Below, in pieces: positions 35,001 through 61,411 of a stretch of DNA of 64,000 nucleotides. The stretch covers positions 4,357,501 through 4,421,500 of the forward strand of contig CM049405.1 of NCBI GenBank assembly GCA_026929865.2. Direction: 5' to 3'. The translations under genes and the position numbers were made by a program. The first letter of the stretch is position 1; each line of letters starts with the position of its first letter. The notes below the pieces were generated by a model. That model was not told the origin of the DNA and ran no database searches. It saw only the letters and a program-made list of their open reading frames with translations. Origin of the DNA: Hyperoplus lanceolatus (taxonomy: Eukaryota > Chordata > Actinopteri > Uranoscopiformes > Ammodytidae).

Positions 35001-38000
35001 AGCCTAGATTTTTATTCAGCAAACACACAGTACGAGCAGGTAGCGGATTGTTAAGAGATATGGGGGAATTTGACTTGGATTTTAAACATCCAAGCAATGA
35101 CCTATTACATTAATGCAACCACCTACATATTTAACCTCTTTGTCTATTTTTTCGGGGTATACAGTACAATCAAATGCAATAGTAGCATTGATTCCATTAG
35201 AATCATATTATAACTGAAATGTGTGTAGTACATATTTATCCCCAGTGGTCATGGTGTTGGACTGTGGGGCCCATGAACTACACACTCACTGTGGCAGACA
35301 TTTTGGCCAGTGGCCTCCACTGAGCAGGAGGCACTGAATTTGACAAGTCTGCAAGATTACAGCTATTTTTTTCACATTACTGCCAACAGGTTTTATTTGT
35401 TATGGGAATAAATATAAATAAATAAATATTGTGACTAAACCAATTAAAAAAAAGGTGTTGATTCTGTAGTATTCTTCTTGTCAAAATCAGTGAATATCTC
35501 CTCATGATCCGCTACCTGTCTACTGACACTGAATTTCTGTTGTCAGCGCACAGACAGTACAGACAGGTAAGCGGATCATGAGGAGATATTCACTGATTTT
35601 GACAACAACAACAACAACAAAAAAAAAGGTGATTTTGACAACAAGCGTTCTCCAGAATCACTGACTCCACCTTTAAATCAGTTATTTCATTGTGTTTGCA
35701 CTATGACTGACTGACCTGCTGGGGAAGTATTTGTTGCTATTGAGAAGACAGGCAGCTCCGTCCAGCGTGTGCCTGGTGTAGTCAATGGCAGGGCACTGAG
35801 GATACAACAGCACAAAACACACACAATTAGATAGAGAAAAAAATCCATTTTCCCTTCATTAAAAAACAAAATCAAGATAAGTGAAATTGTACATGAGAAG
35901 CGATTAAAAAAGACCCTTCTGCTTAAATATGTTACTGTATTGACGGACCTCTTTGGGTGTCTTGTGGGCAGCACATAGAAAGATCCACTGCTCTGTGGCC
36001 GTCATCTGGGTGCAGGTGTCTGGATGGCACTCACTCTGGAGGAGACAAAAACATATTTTACTTAAAACTTAAAATCGTATCCATCTTGAATATGAATATT
36101 TATTAAAAAAAAACATATTTTTAATATTGCTAATGAGTGATGTAACTGGTCACTTACCTGCAGTTTTACAGCTAGTCCATTGAGCTCTAGACAGAACTGC
36201 CTACAGACAAGAACAGAACGAGACCTCAGTTAAATAAGAAAACCAACATGAGCACGAGAGTAATGCTGTCAGTTGTGACTACGATTTATACTTCAGCTTC
36301 CAGGCGCTTGGTCAAGTTTCAAATTGTTCCAATAGAAAGCACTAAAGAATATAAACAAGATGTTGTTTCATGTCATGCATCGTTAGTGCAGACACATTTT
36401 GCAGACACTATTTAAATCATATTACTGGCGTGAAGTTATGCAATGTATGAGCATTTATGATGTGCTCTAGAGGAGATTTGAAATATATCGAGATGTATAT
36501 TGCGTATCGAGAAATAGTCCAAAAATCCTCGGTCGAACCCTTTGAAACTCTAGGTACATATACAAATGATTTCCTATCAGCATTGTTGTTAGTACCTGAG
36601 ATGTTCGTACTTCCAGACCCCCTCGTCCTGCCCCTCCGGAGGCTCCAGGATTTTGTCGATGTTGGAGCAATCTGATCTGATGTTCTGCTGGATGTACTGA
36701 GACAGAGACAGACACACAGTAAGTAGTGTACAGACACTCCCTCACTCTCCCTCACAGCAACATAATCATTTGTATATATTAAAGTGTAACTGCACCCTTT
36801 TACTTGTTTTTTGAGATATAAGCTGAATTAAATCACTATGTTGTTAAGGAACACATATATGCTGGTGTTAATATTGAAAAAAATTGCAATATGTTAAATA
36901 TTGGCAATTTAAGAAATGTTTTGTATTGTAAATCATTTTAGAACTTTACAAAGATTTGAAAAAAACTTTTTCCTTCGGATTCGAAAAATGACGGACATGG
37001 GACTTTTTTTTTGACCCCATGTACACACACACAGTCATCACACACACACACACACCAGGCACGGTCCATTGTTTCACTTTATTAACCCATTGATCGATGG
37101 CTGGTCCATAAGCCTGCTCTACTGCCTTATACTGTCGAGGCATCCCAGCATAGGATGCACTTGGTTCAAATACCAAGAGGTGGGTTCTGTTGTTTTTTAA
37201 GACCACTTGACCACCCAAAAGTTGTGTGGTTTGCCGAAAATCACGTCAATAAAAAAAATAAATAAAAAAAAATAAAACAAAATAATAATAAAAACCCCCG
37301 CTGTGTCTGCGGAACATTATGGCGTTTTGCGCAGAATCAAGTCTACTATAGACTACTGACAAAATCACACACACATTGTTATTTATTAAAATATTTAATA
37401 ATTTTTAATTCATTATTTTGAGATTTTTAGAAATATTTGTTGGTTTGTAATAAGGGAGATGTTTAAATAAAAATGTGAACTTAATTTTAAATTATTTTAT
37501 TTATGTTTTATTTAAATAGATATTAAGGTTTTGTAGACTTGACAATTCGTACTATTTTTTCAGAACCCTCAGGCATTAAGGACATGCATCCTAGATTGCC
37601 ATAGCTCATCAATGGGTTAACACACACTCACACACACACACACTGCCGCTCGTTCACTTGCGCTACTCGGTCTCCTCACTACGATAGAAACACCCGCCAA
37701 CAATTTAGAATAAGAAAAGTCCTCCACCTCAGACGACCTATCTGTGTGGCATATATGAGCTCACCGTGTAGCGACAGTGCCGTTAGACTTTGTGTCACTC
37801 GATATTTCAATGTAGTCATGTCATTCAGATCTTCCTGAGTGATAGCTAGCAGCTAGCCCCCTCCTTCACAGACACCGCGCCCCCCCCTTCCCGAAAGTCG
37901 GCCGGCTGATGTCGGAATGTTTAAAAACAATGGTTCTCAAACGGAATTCAGAATCCATGGTGTGAAGGCATTTTTCAAAATCGTGCAGTAGCTCAAACAG

Positions 38001-38740
38001 GGGGTGCAGTTACCCTTTAAAAAGGTGCAGTATGTAATATGACATCATCAAGAAAGTTCTACAAAGTTCTAGAATGCAACGCTCCCTGGGTAACCCCAAC
38101 CCTTTCGAATAATAACAGAAGCTACAGTGGCCTTCAAGGACAAGAATAATTCTAAATTTTAAATAATGCACCTGATGACATTCCAACTATGACACTTTAA
38201 AGATGGCGGCACTAGGCCTTGGTCCAAAATATGCAGAAATATGGACATATACGAGATCCTTTCTAAGGGGAAAAAAAATTATTCAAAACTTTTTTTTCAG
38301 CTATTATGCACTAAATTAAATGTACTTATGGATATTATAATTACTTTCTACAAAATCTGCTAGGAAATAAAACCCAAAATTCTACACACTGCAGCTTTAA
38401 ATGTTTATATTTTCACAAGTGTTTGAAATGTATTTAAGACATAAAAAAAAAGCTGTTTTTTTTTATACCTTCCTTTTTTTAATCTGCTGATATATCTGTA
38501 ATGGGTTAGCAATTTCTCTCCCTACTATCGGATTCGCCTAGTCCGCAAGAAATCCATATCAGTTCTGCCCTACTTCAAAGGACCTTAATGCATACTTATC
38601 AGATATAAACATCAATGGAGTGCATTATGAAAGAGCTTGTTATGCAATTTTATCAATTATGCCATTCACCACCATTCAAAGGATACAGCATATCACCATG
38701 ACTAGTAGACCAAATGGGTGGGGCGCACTAACACACAATC

Positions 38741-38816
<76 letters not shown>

Positions 38817-40252
38817 ACACACCTGTTGTACAGCAAGTGTGCTGTCCATCTCCTCGAATGATTCATCGGGCCAGTTGTAGAAATCCTATACATAGAGCGA
38901 GAGGGGACATTTTTAGTGCAGTCACCTCATAGAAAAAGCATGAGTTCAAGTTAAACAATGTCACATAGCTATCGACTGACGTTAGCTAGCATGAATCAGG
39001 CTAATGACACAGCCTATGTTATGCTGAGTGCATTGCCGAGTTGTGTCTGCCAGTATTTTGTTTTCATTATGTAAGGCAAGCCAAGTTTAATTATAAAGCA
39101 CAATTCAGACCACTCAAAGTGCTTTACACGGTCACGAAATACATCAAGATTAAAATACTTCAAGAAAAGTGAATAAAATAATAAAATAAAATGTGTATAT
39201 ACAGGGTTACTGCAAGAATTTACATGTAAAATGTAATATTTTTTTAGCACCATTCAGAGAACATTATGAAGGTAATTTAAGGTCCTTTTTCATGTCAATT
39301 TTGGTCTTCAATAGACATTCAGAAGGATCGCAGAAACCTTGTATAAAATATTGTATGCATTATGACATGTTTACATCTCAAGCGCATATATATTCCAAAC
39401 TGCACCACCTATACTGTTCACACGACCACTGCATTTCAATCATGTACCATATTCTTCACTTGTAAGCAGCAGCAACATACACATTTTCTGTATTGTATGT
39501 ATATTGCATATTTTAATGTTTCTTTCTTGGAATTCAGTCTGTGGAAAACAGAGGAAGAATTTCATTGTATAACTGAGAACAAGTTTCTTATTCTGCATAT
39601 GACAATAAACACTTTGAATCTTGAATTGAATTTTCTCCTTTATATTCCACCACTTTATTTACATACGCCTACCGACCTGTTTACTATTTTTTAAACGTAT
39701 ATTTAGATCGCTGTTTTGTGCATTTGAGACAATGAAAGGGTCAGGATCCCTTCTAAATCAAGCAATAATCTATCGAAGCAAAAACATTAACGTATTATTT
39801 AATATTTACATAACGGCAGCTGCTGGGGTGCGACTACTTCCTGACAAATAAACCAGATAATAGCATTAACGCTAGGTGGCAAGTTAGCCAACCGGGTGTG
39901 TGTGTTTTGTTTAAAACCTCACGTATAACCTTCAATCACAAAATGTATTTTATGTGCTTTTTAATTTGGTTTAACAATCCCTGTCAAACGGAGCATCGAC
40001 ATGTTTTTTTATTGGTAACAGTCATTTTAAGCTAAAGAAGGCTAATGTTAGCATTCCTAGGTTTAGGCCTCTTACTGTAAATGTTGTCTTGGCGTTAAGT
40101 AAATCAACAAATACACATAACGACTAGATTAAGACAGTGTAAAGGACTATTGCGGAGTTTATTCGTGGTGTTTTTAAAGGGTTTAAACCCACCTTTGCCT
40201 TGGTTCCAGGCCGATTCCTCCTGAGAACTGCAGCACCCTCCGCCATGACCAT
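31819..40252 (-). CDS. mob4: MOB family member 4 (phocein), STRIPAK subunit (8 coding exons)
   Basis: Coding exons on the minus strand: 40252-40193, 38885-38823, 36696-36596, 36200-36158, 36035-35949, 35795-35716, 33680-33569 and 31953-31819. They sum to 681 nt, 226 residues plus TGA, with every phase consistent. The protein is the Mob1/phocein fold. The four zinc ligands are present as Cys92 and Cys97 (SECHPDTC) and His169 and His174 (SHAYFHH). MOB4 binds striatin in the STRIPAK phosphatase/kinase complex and is linked to vesicle traffic and Hippo signalling. Recalled human MOB4 has 225 residues and differs mainly at GTKAK (GTKAQ), RSDC (RADC) and the C-terminal [10 protein letters not shown] (NSVSGESEA). 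The start MVMAEG matches. Intron 6 is almost filled by transposons and a GT-repeat donor follows exon 2. Confidence 0.97.
32203..33386. mobile_element. 1.2-kb DNA transposon in mob4 intron 7
   Basis: Ends CAGGGCTCAAGACTAAC and GCGACCA...GACTG-type right end closing in AGTCTACAGCCCTG are inverted. GGGCA flanks both sides (32198-32202 and 33387-33391), a 5-bp duplication. No intact transposase. It contains the foldback element 32890-33041. Confidence 0.65.
32890..33041. mobile_element. 152-bp hairpin-forming foldback element
   Basis: Ends TAGCCTCGTT and AACGAGGCTA, with CCGTCTTGCT / AGCAAGACGG and AGACCTGCGCAA / TTGCGCAGGTCT arms closing on a short loop near 32962. GTAAG flanks both sides. Confidence 0.75.
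33569..33680 (-). CDS. mob4: mob4 exon 7
   Basis: 112 nt encoding [20 protein letters not shown] to FDKYE, with the two zinc-binding His. Acceptor CCCCAG; donor GAG/GTAGGT. Confidence 0.96.
34045..34982. mobile_element. Nested element with TTAAAGCTGCTACGAGTAA ends
   Basis: Ends TTAAAGCTGCTACGAGTAA and TTACTCGTAGCCGCTTTAA are inverted. Its interior has GC-rich unique sequence and no convincing ORF. Confidence 0.7.
35214..35364 (-). repeat. 150-bp module, copy 1 (inverted)
   Basis: Reverse complement of 49463-49615 and 52131-52283. Diagnostic phrases are GTGCCTCCTGCTCAGTGGAG and TGGCCAAAATGTCTGCCAC. Confidence 0.8.
35716..35795 (-). CDS. mob4: mob4 exon 6
   Basis: 80 nt encoding [20 protein letters not shown] to YFPS plus a split Arg. 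Donor CAG/GTCAGT. Confidence 0.96.
35949..36035 (-). CDS. mob4: mob4 exon 5
   Basis: 87 nt encoding [19 protein letters not shown] to KTPKE, with the first two zinc ligands. The donor GTCCGT is weak. Confidence 0.96.
36158..36200 (-). CDS. mob4: mob4 exon 4
   Basis: A 43-nt microexon-sized exon encoding [14 protein letters not shown]. Donor CAG/GTAAGT. Confidence 0.96.
36596..36696 (-). CDS. mob4: mob4 exon 3
   Basis: 101 nt encoding [20 protein letters not shown] to YEHLR (last codon split). Acceptor TCTCAG; donor CAG/GTACTA. Confidence 0.96.
36756..38743 (-). other. mob4 intron 2, no gene seen
   Basis: AT-rich with A-runs near 37250-37300 and an element at 38017-38402 (ends TTTAAAAAGGTGCAGTATG and CACACTGCAGCTTTAA). 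No conserved ORF. Confidence 0.55.
38744..38820. repeat. (CA)n tract serving as the start of mob4 intron 2
   Basis: In the mob4 sense strand this is GTGTGTGGGTGTGTG..., beginning at the exon 2 donor itself. Confidence 0.9.
38823..38885 (-). CDS. mob4: mob4 exon 2
   Basis: 63 nt encoding [15 protein letters not shown] to AVQQ. The donor CAG/GTGTGT is the start of a long GT repeat. Confidence 0.95.
38886..40192 (-). other. mob4 intron 1
   Basis: AT-rich. A repeat fragment at about 39075-39135 (GCCAAGTTTAATTATAAAGC, AAAGTGCTTTACAC) resembles common fish repeats. No ORF of a known family. Confidence 0.5.
40193..40252 (-). CDS. mob4: mob4 exon 1 (coding part)
   Basis: 60 nt encoding [20 protein letters not shown]. 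Donor AAG/GTGGGT. A second ATG at codon 3 is also possible, but the first matches the family start. Confidence 0.96.
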
Positions 40253-40835
40253 CGCGACAGAATGCCCGGATGTTCGTCACGACTCGGATAACATCGGAAA
40301 ACGAATGATAACTTCGGCAAAGTTCGGGTCTAGGGGTCAGGTGGAGTGCTTCTAAATACACATTTACTCATTTAGGGACAGTTTTAAGTTACTTGTACTC
40401 TACTTTTGTATTTCCACATGTTATATATGTACTACACTACGTTTCACAGTACAAAACTGTATAATTTAATACGTTTTACCAACCCTATCTGATTTGTAGT
40501 GTATAAAAAAAAAAATCATGTCTAACAAAGGCAAGCCATAACTTGCATTGCATATATTTCTATTCAAACTTAGAATAAAAATTCCAATTCTAGCTTGAAT
40601 TTATTTCATCCTTACTATACTGTGTAATTTTTAACTTTAAAACTAGAAAGGTAAAGTTAAATGTGGGGATTTGGCGCATATATTACATATGTGACATGTC
40701 TTCATAACAGAAGTATAAAAGTATCCAAAAAACAACTTTTATTTTCTAAAGATGACTGTTTTACTGTCCAAAGCTTGACTTTAGAATATTTTATCACAAG
40801 TACATTGATTATATAAAAACTGAATATAATAAATA

Positions 40836-41073
40836 CAGCTCTGGAAAAAAATGAAGAGACCACTCCAAATGTTCAGTGTCTCTCGTTTTACTATTTACAG
40901 GCATATGTTTGAGTAGAATGAACATTTTGGTTTTATAATATAAACTACTGACAACATTTCTACCAAATTCCAATACATTTTTTTTCTGTCATTAAGAGCA
41001 TTTTCAATAAGTTATATAGAGATGAAGATTTAAGAGAAATCCAGACTGGTCTCTTAATTTTTTTCCAGAGCTG
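40836..41073. mobile_element. Short TA-flanked foldback element, second copy
   Basis: Nearly the same as 3514-3746 across its whole length and flanked by TA at both ends. It lies between the mob4 start and the hspe1 3' end. Confidence 0.8.
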
Positions 41074-41177
41074 TATTTATACACACACTCACATGTATAA
41101 GGCAAATATAAACTGCAGACTTTGACCACAAACAGTATGAAATCATGAGACAAAAAGACCACCGTTTACAGTTCACC

Positions 41178-41183
41178 TTTATT
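41178..41183 (-). promoter_or_regulatory. hspe1 polyadenylation signal AATAAA
   Basis: TTTATT on the plus strand is AATAAA in hspe1 sense, about 137 nt after the stop codon, a plausible 3' UTR length. Confidence 0.55.
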
Positions 41184-41319
41184 ATTGTAACAAAATGTGA
41201 TTAGAATTATTTACAATTGCAATAACGTAAAAAAAAAAAGCAAAACCAGACATGATGGAGTCGACATAATTTCTTCTCTCCGGGGATGATGACAGGGACT
41301 GCGACACACACACGGAGAA

Positions 41320-45717
<4,398 letters not shown>

Positions 45718-45785
45718 GTCTGGACTGTGTGGATGTGTGTGTGAGACGGCGTGGAAGGTTTGACACACGTGAGGACTAGTAGGAA

Positions 45786-45803
45786 GAAATCTCCAGAACG
45801 CTC
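45786..45803. promoter_or_regulatory. Imperfect heat-shock element near hspe1
   Basis: GAAatCTCcaGAAcgCTC, with each TTC unit replaced by CTC. It lies about 70 bp upstream of the hspe1 start codon. Confidence 0.4.
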
Positions 45804-45805
45804 TC

Positions 45806-45817
45806 TACGCATGCGCA
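45806..45817 (-). promoter_or_regulatory. NRF1-like site
   Basis: TGCGCATGCGTA on the minus strand matches YGCGCAYGCGCR at 11 of 12 positions. NRF1 controls many nuclear genes for mitochondrial proteins. Confidence 0.5.
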
Positions 45818-46057
45818 CTACCCCTGTCCTTAACTTGTCCGCCTTCAAACCCAAACTCTTATGCCAAAATCCCTGTAACACCTGTTAGAAAATGTTGCAA
45901 AACACCCATTCACACTCTGACACGTTATACAATTGAATGTGTAATGAAATACGTGTTGCTATTTGATGTATTTCTGCATTTTAACGTGTTTCAAAGTCGT
46001 AGCAATATTGCACAATGTAAACTTTGACCTTTATTTTTTTTTAATTTTTCGATCTAT

Positions 46058-46069
46058 GGCGCATGCGAA
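46058..46069 (+). promoter_or_regulatory. Second NRF1-like site overlapping the heat-shock element
   Basis: GGCGCATGCGAA matches the NRF1 consensus at 10 of 12 positions. Its last three bases are the first GAA of the heat-shock element. Confidence 0.35.
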
Positions 46070-46079
46070 TTTTCTAGAA
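46067..46079. promoter_or_regulatory. Heat-shock element, three perfect units
   Basis: Reads GAAttTTCtaGAA, the HSF1 consensus GAAnnTTCnnGAA without mismatch. It lies about 350 bp from the hspe1 ATG and about 300 bp upstream of the probable hspd1 exon 1. Confidence 0.8.
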
Positions 46080-46339
46080 GGAGTTGCCCCGGAACGAGCA
46101 CTAACACATAACCCGTATCAAAACACACCATAAACAATTAAAAACACTCATACCACACAATGCCATGTTATATGTACTTCTAATAATGCGCTATTTTTAG
46201 ACAATATCTGATTATACATGTTACATTTAGACATTAGTCTAATTTACATTAGTTATGTGATGTTTTGTGTGGTTATACATGTTCCGGGGCGTTGCCGACG
46301 TATCACCCGGATGTGATAGGCCATGTGCAACTTATTTCT

Positions 46340-46442
46340 CGGCAGCTCATTCGCACCGCACCGCTTCGCTGTCCTCTCTTATATCATTCCCCTCTTTGCA
46401 GGCGTGCACTTCTCGGCAGCAAGAAGATATAATACCTCACAG
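46340..46442 (+). other. hspd1: Probable non-coding exon 1 of hspd1
   Basis: Ends at a consensus donor ACAG/GTAAGC (GT at 46443) just downstream of the divergent promoter. The 5' end is not fixed. Mammalian HSPD1 also starts with a non-coding exon. Confidence 0.6.
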
Positions 46443-47354
46443 GTAAGCGCTTAATATATACCACTTTAATATTACACCTTGTATGTGTTCAAATATCGCC
46501 GGCTTAATCGCATATATTGCAGTTTTATTCAGTGATTAAAAATTTGGCGTGCACTGTCGAGTCATGGGAGTGATGAAATCTTGGATAACATGTGGTTAGC
46601 AATGCAGGAAAAAAGGCTATTCACCGGCTGAATCAGTGTTTAGCATGTTTATACCGTATTTAAGCTTAGAGTTAGTGTGTGACAGGTGAGGTAGGCGTCT
46701 CATTTTAAACTGATAGCAGTTGGTCATATATAGTGAGGTGAGGTGAAGTGAGGTGTTTCCGCACATGGTTTTTTACACACACGTTGGTTTGACCTTGTGA
46801 CGCACGACCTAAAGGAGCTGCACGCGGGGGGGAAACCAGGAACATATGGGTTTGGGGGATTTAATAATGGGGGTAGGGTTGTGTAACATTTTATAATCCA
46901 GTCACGACTCACGAATCGAAGACAATATGATGAAATTGAGGTTGCTAATTGTCAGTGTTCGCCAAAGTAAAGATCTCACCAGACACGATTTGCAAAATAA
47001 CGTTGGCAGTTTTTTCTGAGGGGCTTTAGATGACATGTCCACACTTTGTATAACCATTTAACCCCTTTTCTAAACATTCCTTGTGATCATTTTCAATGCA
47101 CATCTTGCACTGTAGCTTTTTCCTTTTACATGTATTATTGGTGTCCTTTTGATAAACCATTTTTAGATATATGTAATGCACAAATTATCATACAACCTCT
47201 AAAATGTCCTAATTTGCGTTATCTTCTGTAATTTACAGCCAAATAAACAGTTTAATTCAGATGTGAGACATGTTGTCAGTTTTGGCTTTGTCACAGGCAA
47301 TTAGTCTTATTAATCTTAATCAACTACACACTATAATAATTGGAACTGTTTTGA

Positions 47355-47388
<34 letters not shown>

Positions 47389-48374
47389 CATACACACCTG
47401 CTCAAATGCAAGAATTTACTTATTTTGGTTTTTAATTTAGTTTCAATTAAAGCTTAATCTTTTGGGATGTGGCCTGTTAAATGATGCTGGCCCTTACATC
47501 TAATAACTGACAAAGTATCTATTATCACAGTAAAAGTAGTGTGTTGCACAAAAACAATACATTAGTAGCATTTAAAACAAGCTAACTCACATATTGCAGG
47601 TTAAATCCATCCCCCTGACTCTGTTACACTAGCTTTTGGTTATGAATTGCACAATTATTTTATTTTTGGTTTCAAGGTGAGGTGACTCTAAAAATGTTTG
47701 CCCATCCCAGACATGCTGTAAGTGGAGGTTAATTCATTCATTGTGTGGCGCAGTACCACCGGTGACCACTAGGGGCAACAGTTAACCTTTGTAACACATG
47801 ATCCGTCCTAGGGAGGGGGTGGATGGGTCTGGAGAATGATTATTTTAGGTAAACTTTGGCTGCACTCATCACATGATGGGGAACATTTGTATTTTCAGTG
47901 GATTAAAGATTTTTTTGACATGAATTTTAAGAATCCTTTACAAAAATCTACACAATTTCCAGATTCTTTATTTGTAATTGTTACAAAATAATTATTAAAA
48001 ATAATTGTTAAAATATTGTTTCCCACTCCAACTCAGTTTTAAACAGACACTAAACGAACAGTAAATGGATTAGGTGAGATACTTGTAAAGCAGCATAATA
48101 TAAAAACAGAAAAATTCAAGTGAAATTTCGGCATCAGACTAAAAAAAAACAATGAATTCTCTCCAGTGTTTCCACAACTGGAAACCCAAATTTACAAAAT
48201 CTTTCCAACTATGTATTTGGGGAGTTAATTGCATGATAGTTAGCATCTGAACATATTTAGGCATATGTAAAATTGCCAGTCTCAAATCATTATAAAATAG
48301 ATATGAATGATAAAGAGTGTAATCCAAAATGTGCATTAATAAAAAAAAAATGTCTTGTCTTTTCTCCCCGACAG
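46443..48374 (+). other. hspd1 intron 1
   Basis: Mostly unique AT-rich sequence with one (CA)n at about 47357-47386. No ORF of a known family, and no transposon end could be defined. Confidence 0.5.
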
Positions 48375-48376
48375 AC

Positions 48377-59431
<11,055 letters not shown>

Positions 59432-60413
59432 AGCCTCTAAGCCAATCACAGCTCATCTCCTGATAGGGCTGCACAATATATCCAATTTTGATCACGGTGA
59501 CAATGATATTGGCTTCCCACAATATCATATGATAATCGTGATAATAATTTTGGCCATAATCGTGCAGCCCTACTTCCTGTATTACAGACTGATAAAGGCA
59601 GAGTGGATGCTAGGAAGCCAAGGGGGGGGTAAGGGCGCTAAGGAGCTTATGCCTACCACCCACCTACCCCCCCTAAGATCCTGCACAAGACTTTGCCGAA
59701 AACACACATACTGACTATGTTGGAGCTCCTCAATTACATCGTCTATAAGGAGCCTCAATGGAGCCCAGATCCCCCCCTCCCACTACATCTCTACTCTACT
59801 GACTCTGTCCAATCAACCATCACGCAACATCGACGCAAAATCGCTCAAAGGAAAAGGAAAAAAAAAAAAAACGTTGATGTATTTTGATCTGTCTATAAAG
59901 TCTTGTTTCCACTAAGCAGTTCGGTTTGGCAAGGTGTGGTAGGGAAGGCGTTTAATTGCATTTCCACTGTAAAAATGTTGGGAAGGGTACCAGAATAAGC
60001 GAGCCTATTTCTTTAAAAGGGTACCAAGCCATCCCAAGCAGTCCCAAAAGGGGTGGAGCTACACAATGCAGTCCATTGATTGGTCGATAGAATCAAGGAA
60101 TCGAGGGAGAATTTGTACCCTTGCCTTATCAGACCGGACCATTCTTTTCAGTGGAAACAAGGATTAAAGCTATAGATGCATATTGATCTGTCTACGAGGA
60201 AACTAACATAGCATACACATCGACGATGCCTAGCCAGGAGTGTGTCACTGTCCTACTTCTTTTTGTCATTATCATTTTTGTTAATTCATGTTTGTTTTTT
60301 TATATATATGTTATGTGTATTTCCCCAAATTTAATATTATGTCATTTGATTTAATTAAAAACAGTTTTCCTAAAGAGCTTTTTGGAGCATTTTCTGTGAC
60401 ATTACAAATACAT

Positions 60414-60459
<46 letters not shown>

Positions 60460-60639
60460 CCTCTTTTATAATGGATAAAGAGTACCTGAAAAAGCAGGGT
60501 TTAAATATCACCAAAAGCCTGTTTTTTTAACACCAATGTTTACTGAAAAATCTGGCGCTTTTTTTAAATTCCTGGGGGATTCATGTTCATTCATAAATTA
60601 TGAGTTTAACAACCGGTACGTCACTGAAGATGAATATAC

Positions 60640-60945
60640 AACTACTTCACCAGTGGGAATATGAAGGTGTATTGAACTCTGAGATCCTTTGTAGTATAAA
60701 TGTGCAAAACATTTTAGAAATCCGTTCATCCTAGCCTGAGAAAAGGCAGAAAGAGTGTTTTATGGTCTCACTGTCTAAACCCTACATTTTACTCATGTGA
60801 CATCACTTCACGAAAAATGTAGGGTTAGGAATAACAGGACAGCTGGGCCAAAGGAAGACTGAGGGAAGAAAAACCTCATTCATTATATTATAATAGGGAT
60901 TTTATAATGATAGAACGCCGGTTCCGTATGGGTGAAGTATTCCTT
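60640..60945. mobile_element. Copy of the ACTTCACC foldback element downstream of hspd1
   Basis: Same internal phrases as 20644-20964. The centre is imperfect (CTACATTTTACTCATGTGAC). Confidence 0.8.
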
Positions 60946-61131
60946 CAATAACATTTTTACAACATTTGTACATGAGTGTGTGTGGACAGTGTGGTAAAGT
61001 CCTGTGGCTCGAGTTACAACCCAGTTTGGACCATTCAAGGTCTCAGCTGAAGAAATCTAAATGGTGTCCATGTGCTTGTTTGAAACTATGACCTTCATAA
61101 GTGTGATACAATTCACACACACCCTGCGTTC

Positions 61132-61411
61132 CAAATCACATACTTTTTCTTTTTACTACACTACACACTAAAGTACAGAAGAGTTTTAGGGCCACAGACG
61201 GGAGAGAAAAAAATAATCAGATAAGGAAGATGTTTTTTGTTCATTATATCAAGAAATGTAAAGGATAAAGACGAATACTCAAAAGATATTGGAGTTAGTG
61301 GTGCATTCATGTATTTTCAGCATACTACAATTGACGTGTATGTATAGGGACATCCTAAATCTTTTTCTGGCATACTAAATGGTAGGGAAGTATGGGGATT
61401 GGAACGCAGGA
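61132..61411. mobile_element. Inverted copy of the CCCTGCGTTCC foldback element
   Basis: Shares GTTTTAGGGCCACAG and CATACTACAATTGAC with 28209-28467 in reverse. Confidence 0.8.

Larger units (their letters stand above)
33875..35676. mobile_element. Composite TTAA element filling mob4 intron 6
   Basis: Outer ends resemble 30071-30436: AGGTGGGGTCAGTGATTCTG near 33880 and CAGAATCACTGACTCCACCT then TTAA at 35676. It holds a nested element (34045-34982), a 150-bp module (35214-35364) and a second foldback arm pair (35455-35676). Confidence 0.65.
40253..41319. other. Intergenic mob4 start to hspe1 3' end
   Basis: Contains the mob4 5' flank, the TA foldback element 40836-41073 and the hspe1 3' UTR. 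No TATA box could be assigned for mob4. Confidence 0.55.
45718..46376. promoter_or_regulatory. Shared divergent promoter of hspe1 and hspd1
   Basis: About 660 bp between the hspe1 start codon and the probable hspd1 first exon, with no other gene. It holds a perfect heat-shock element, one imperfect one and two NRF1-like sites. A head-to-head promoter for this pair is known in mammals. Confidence 0.8.
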
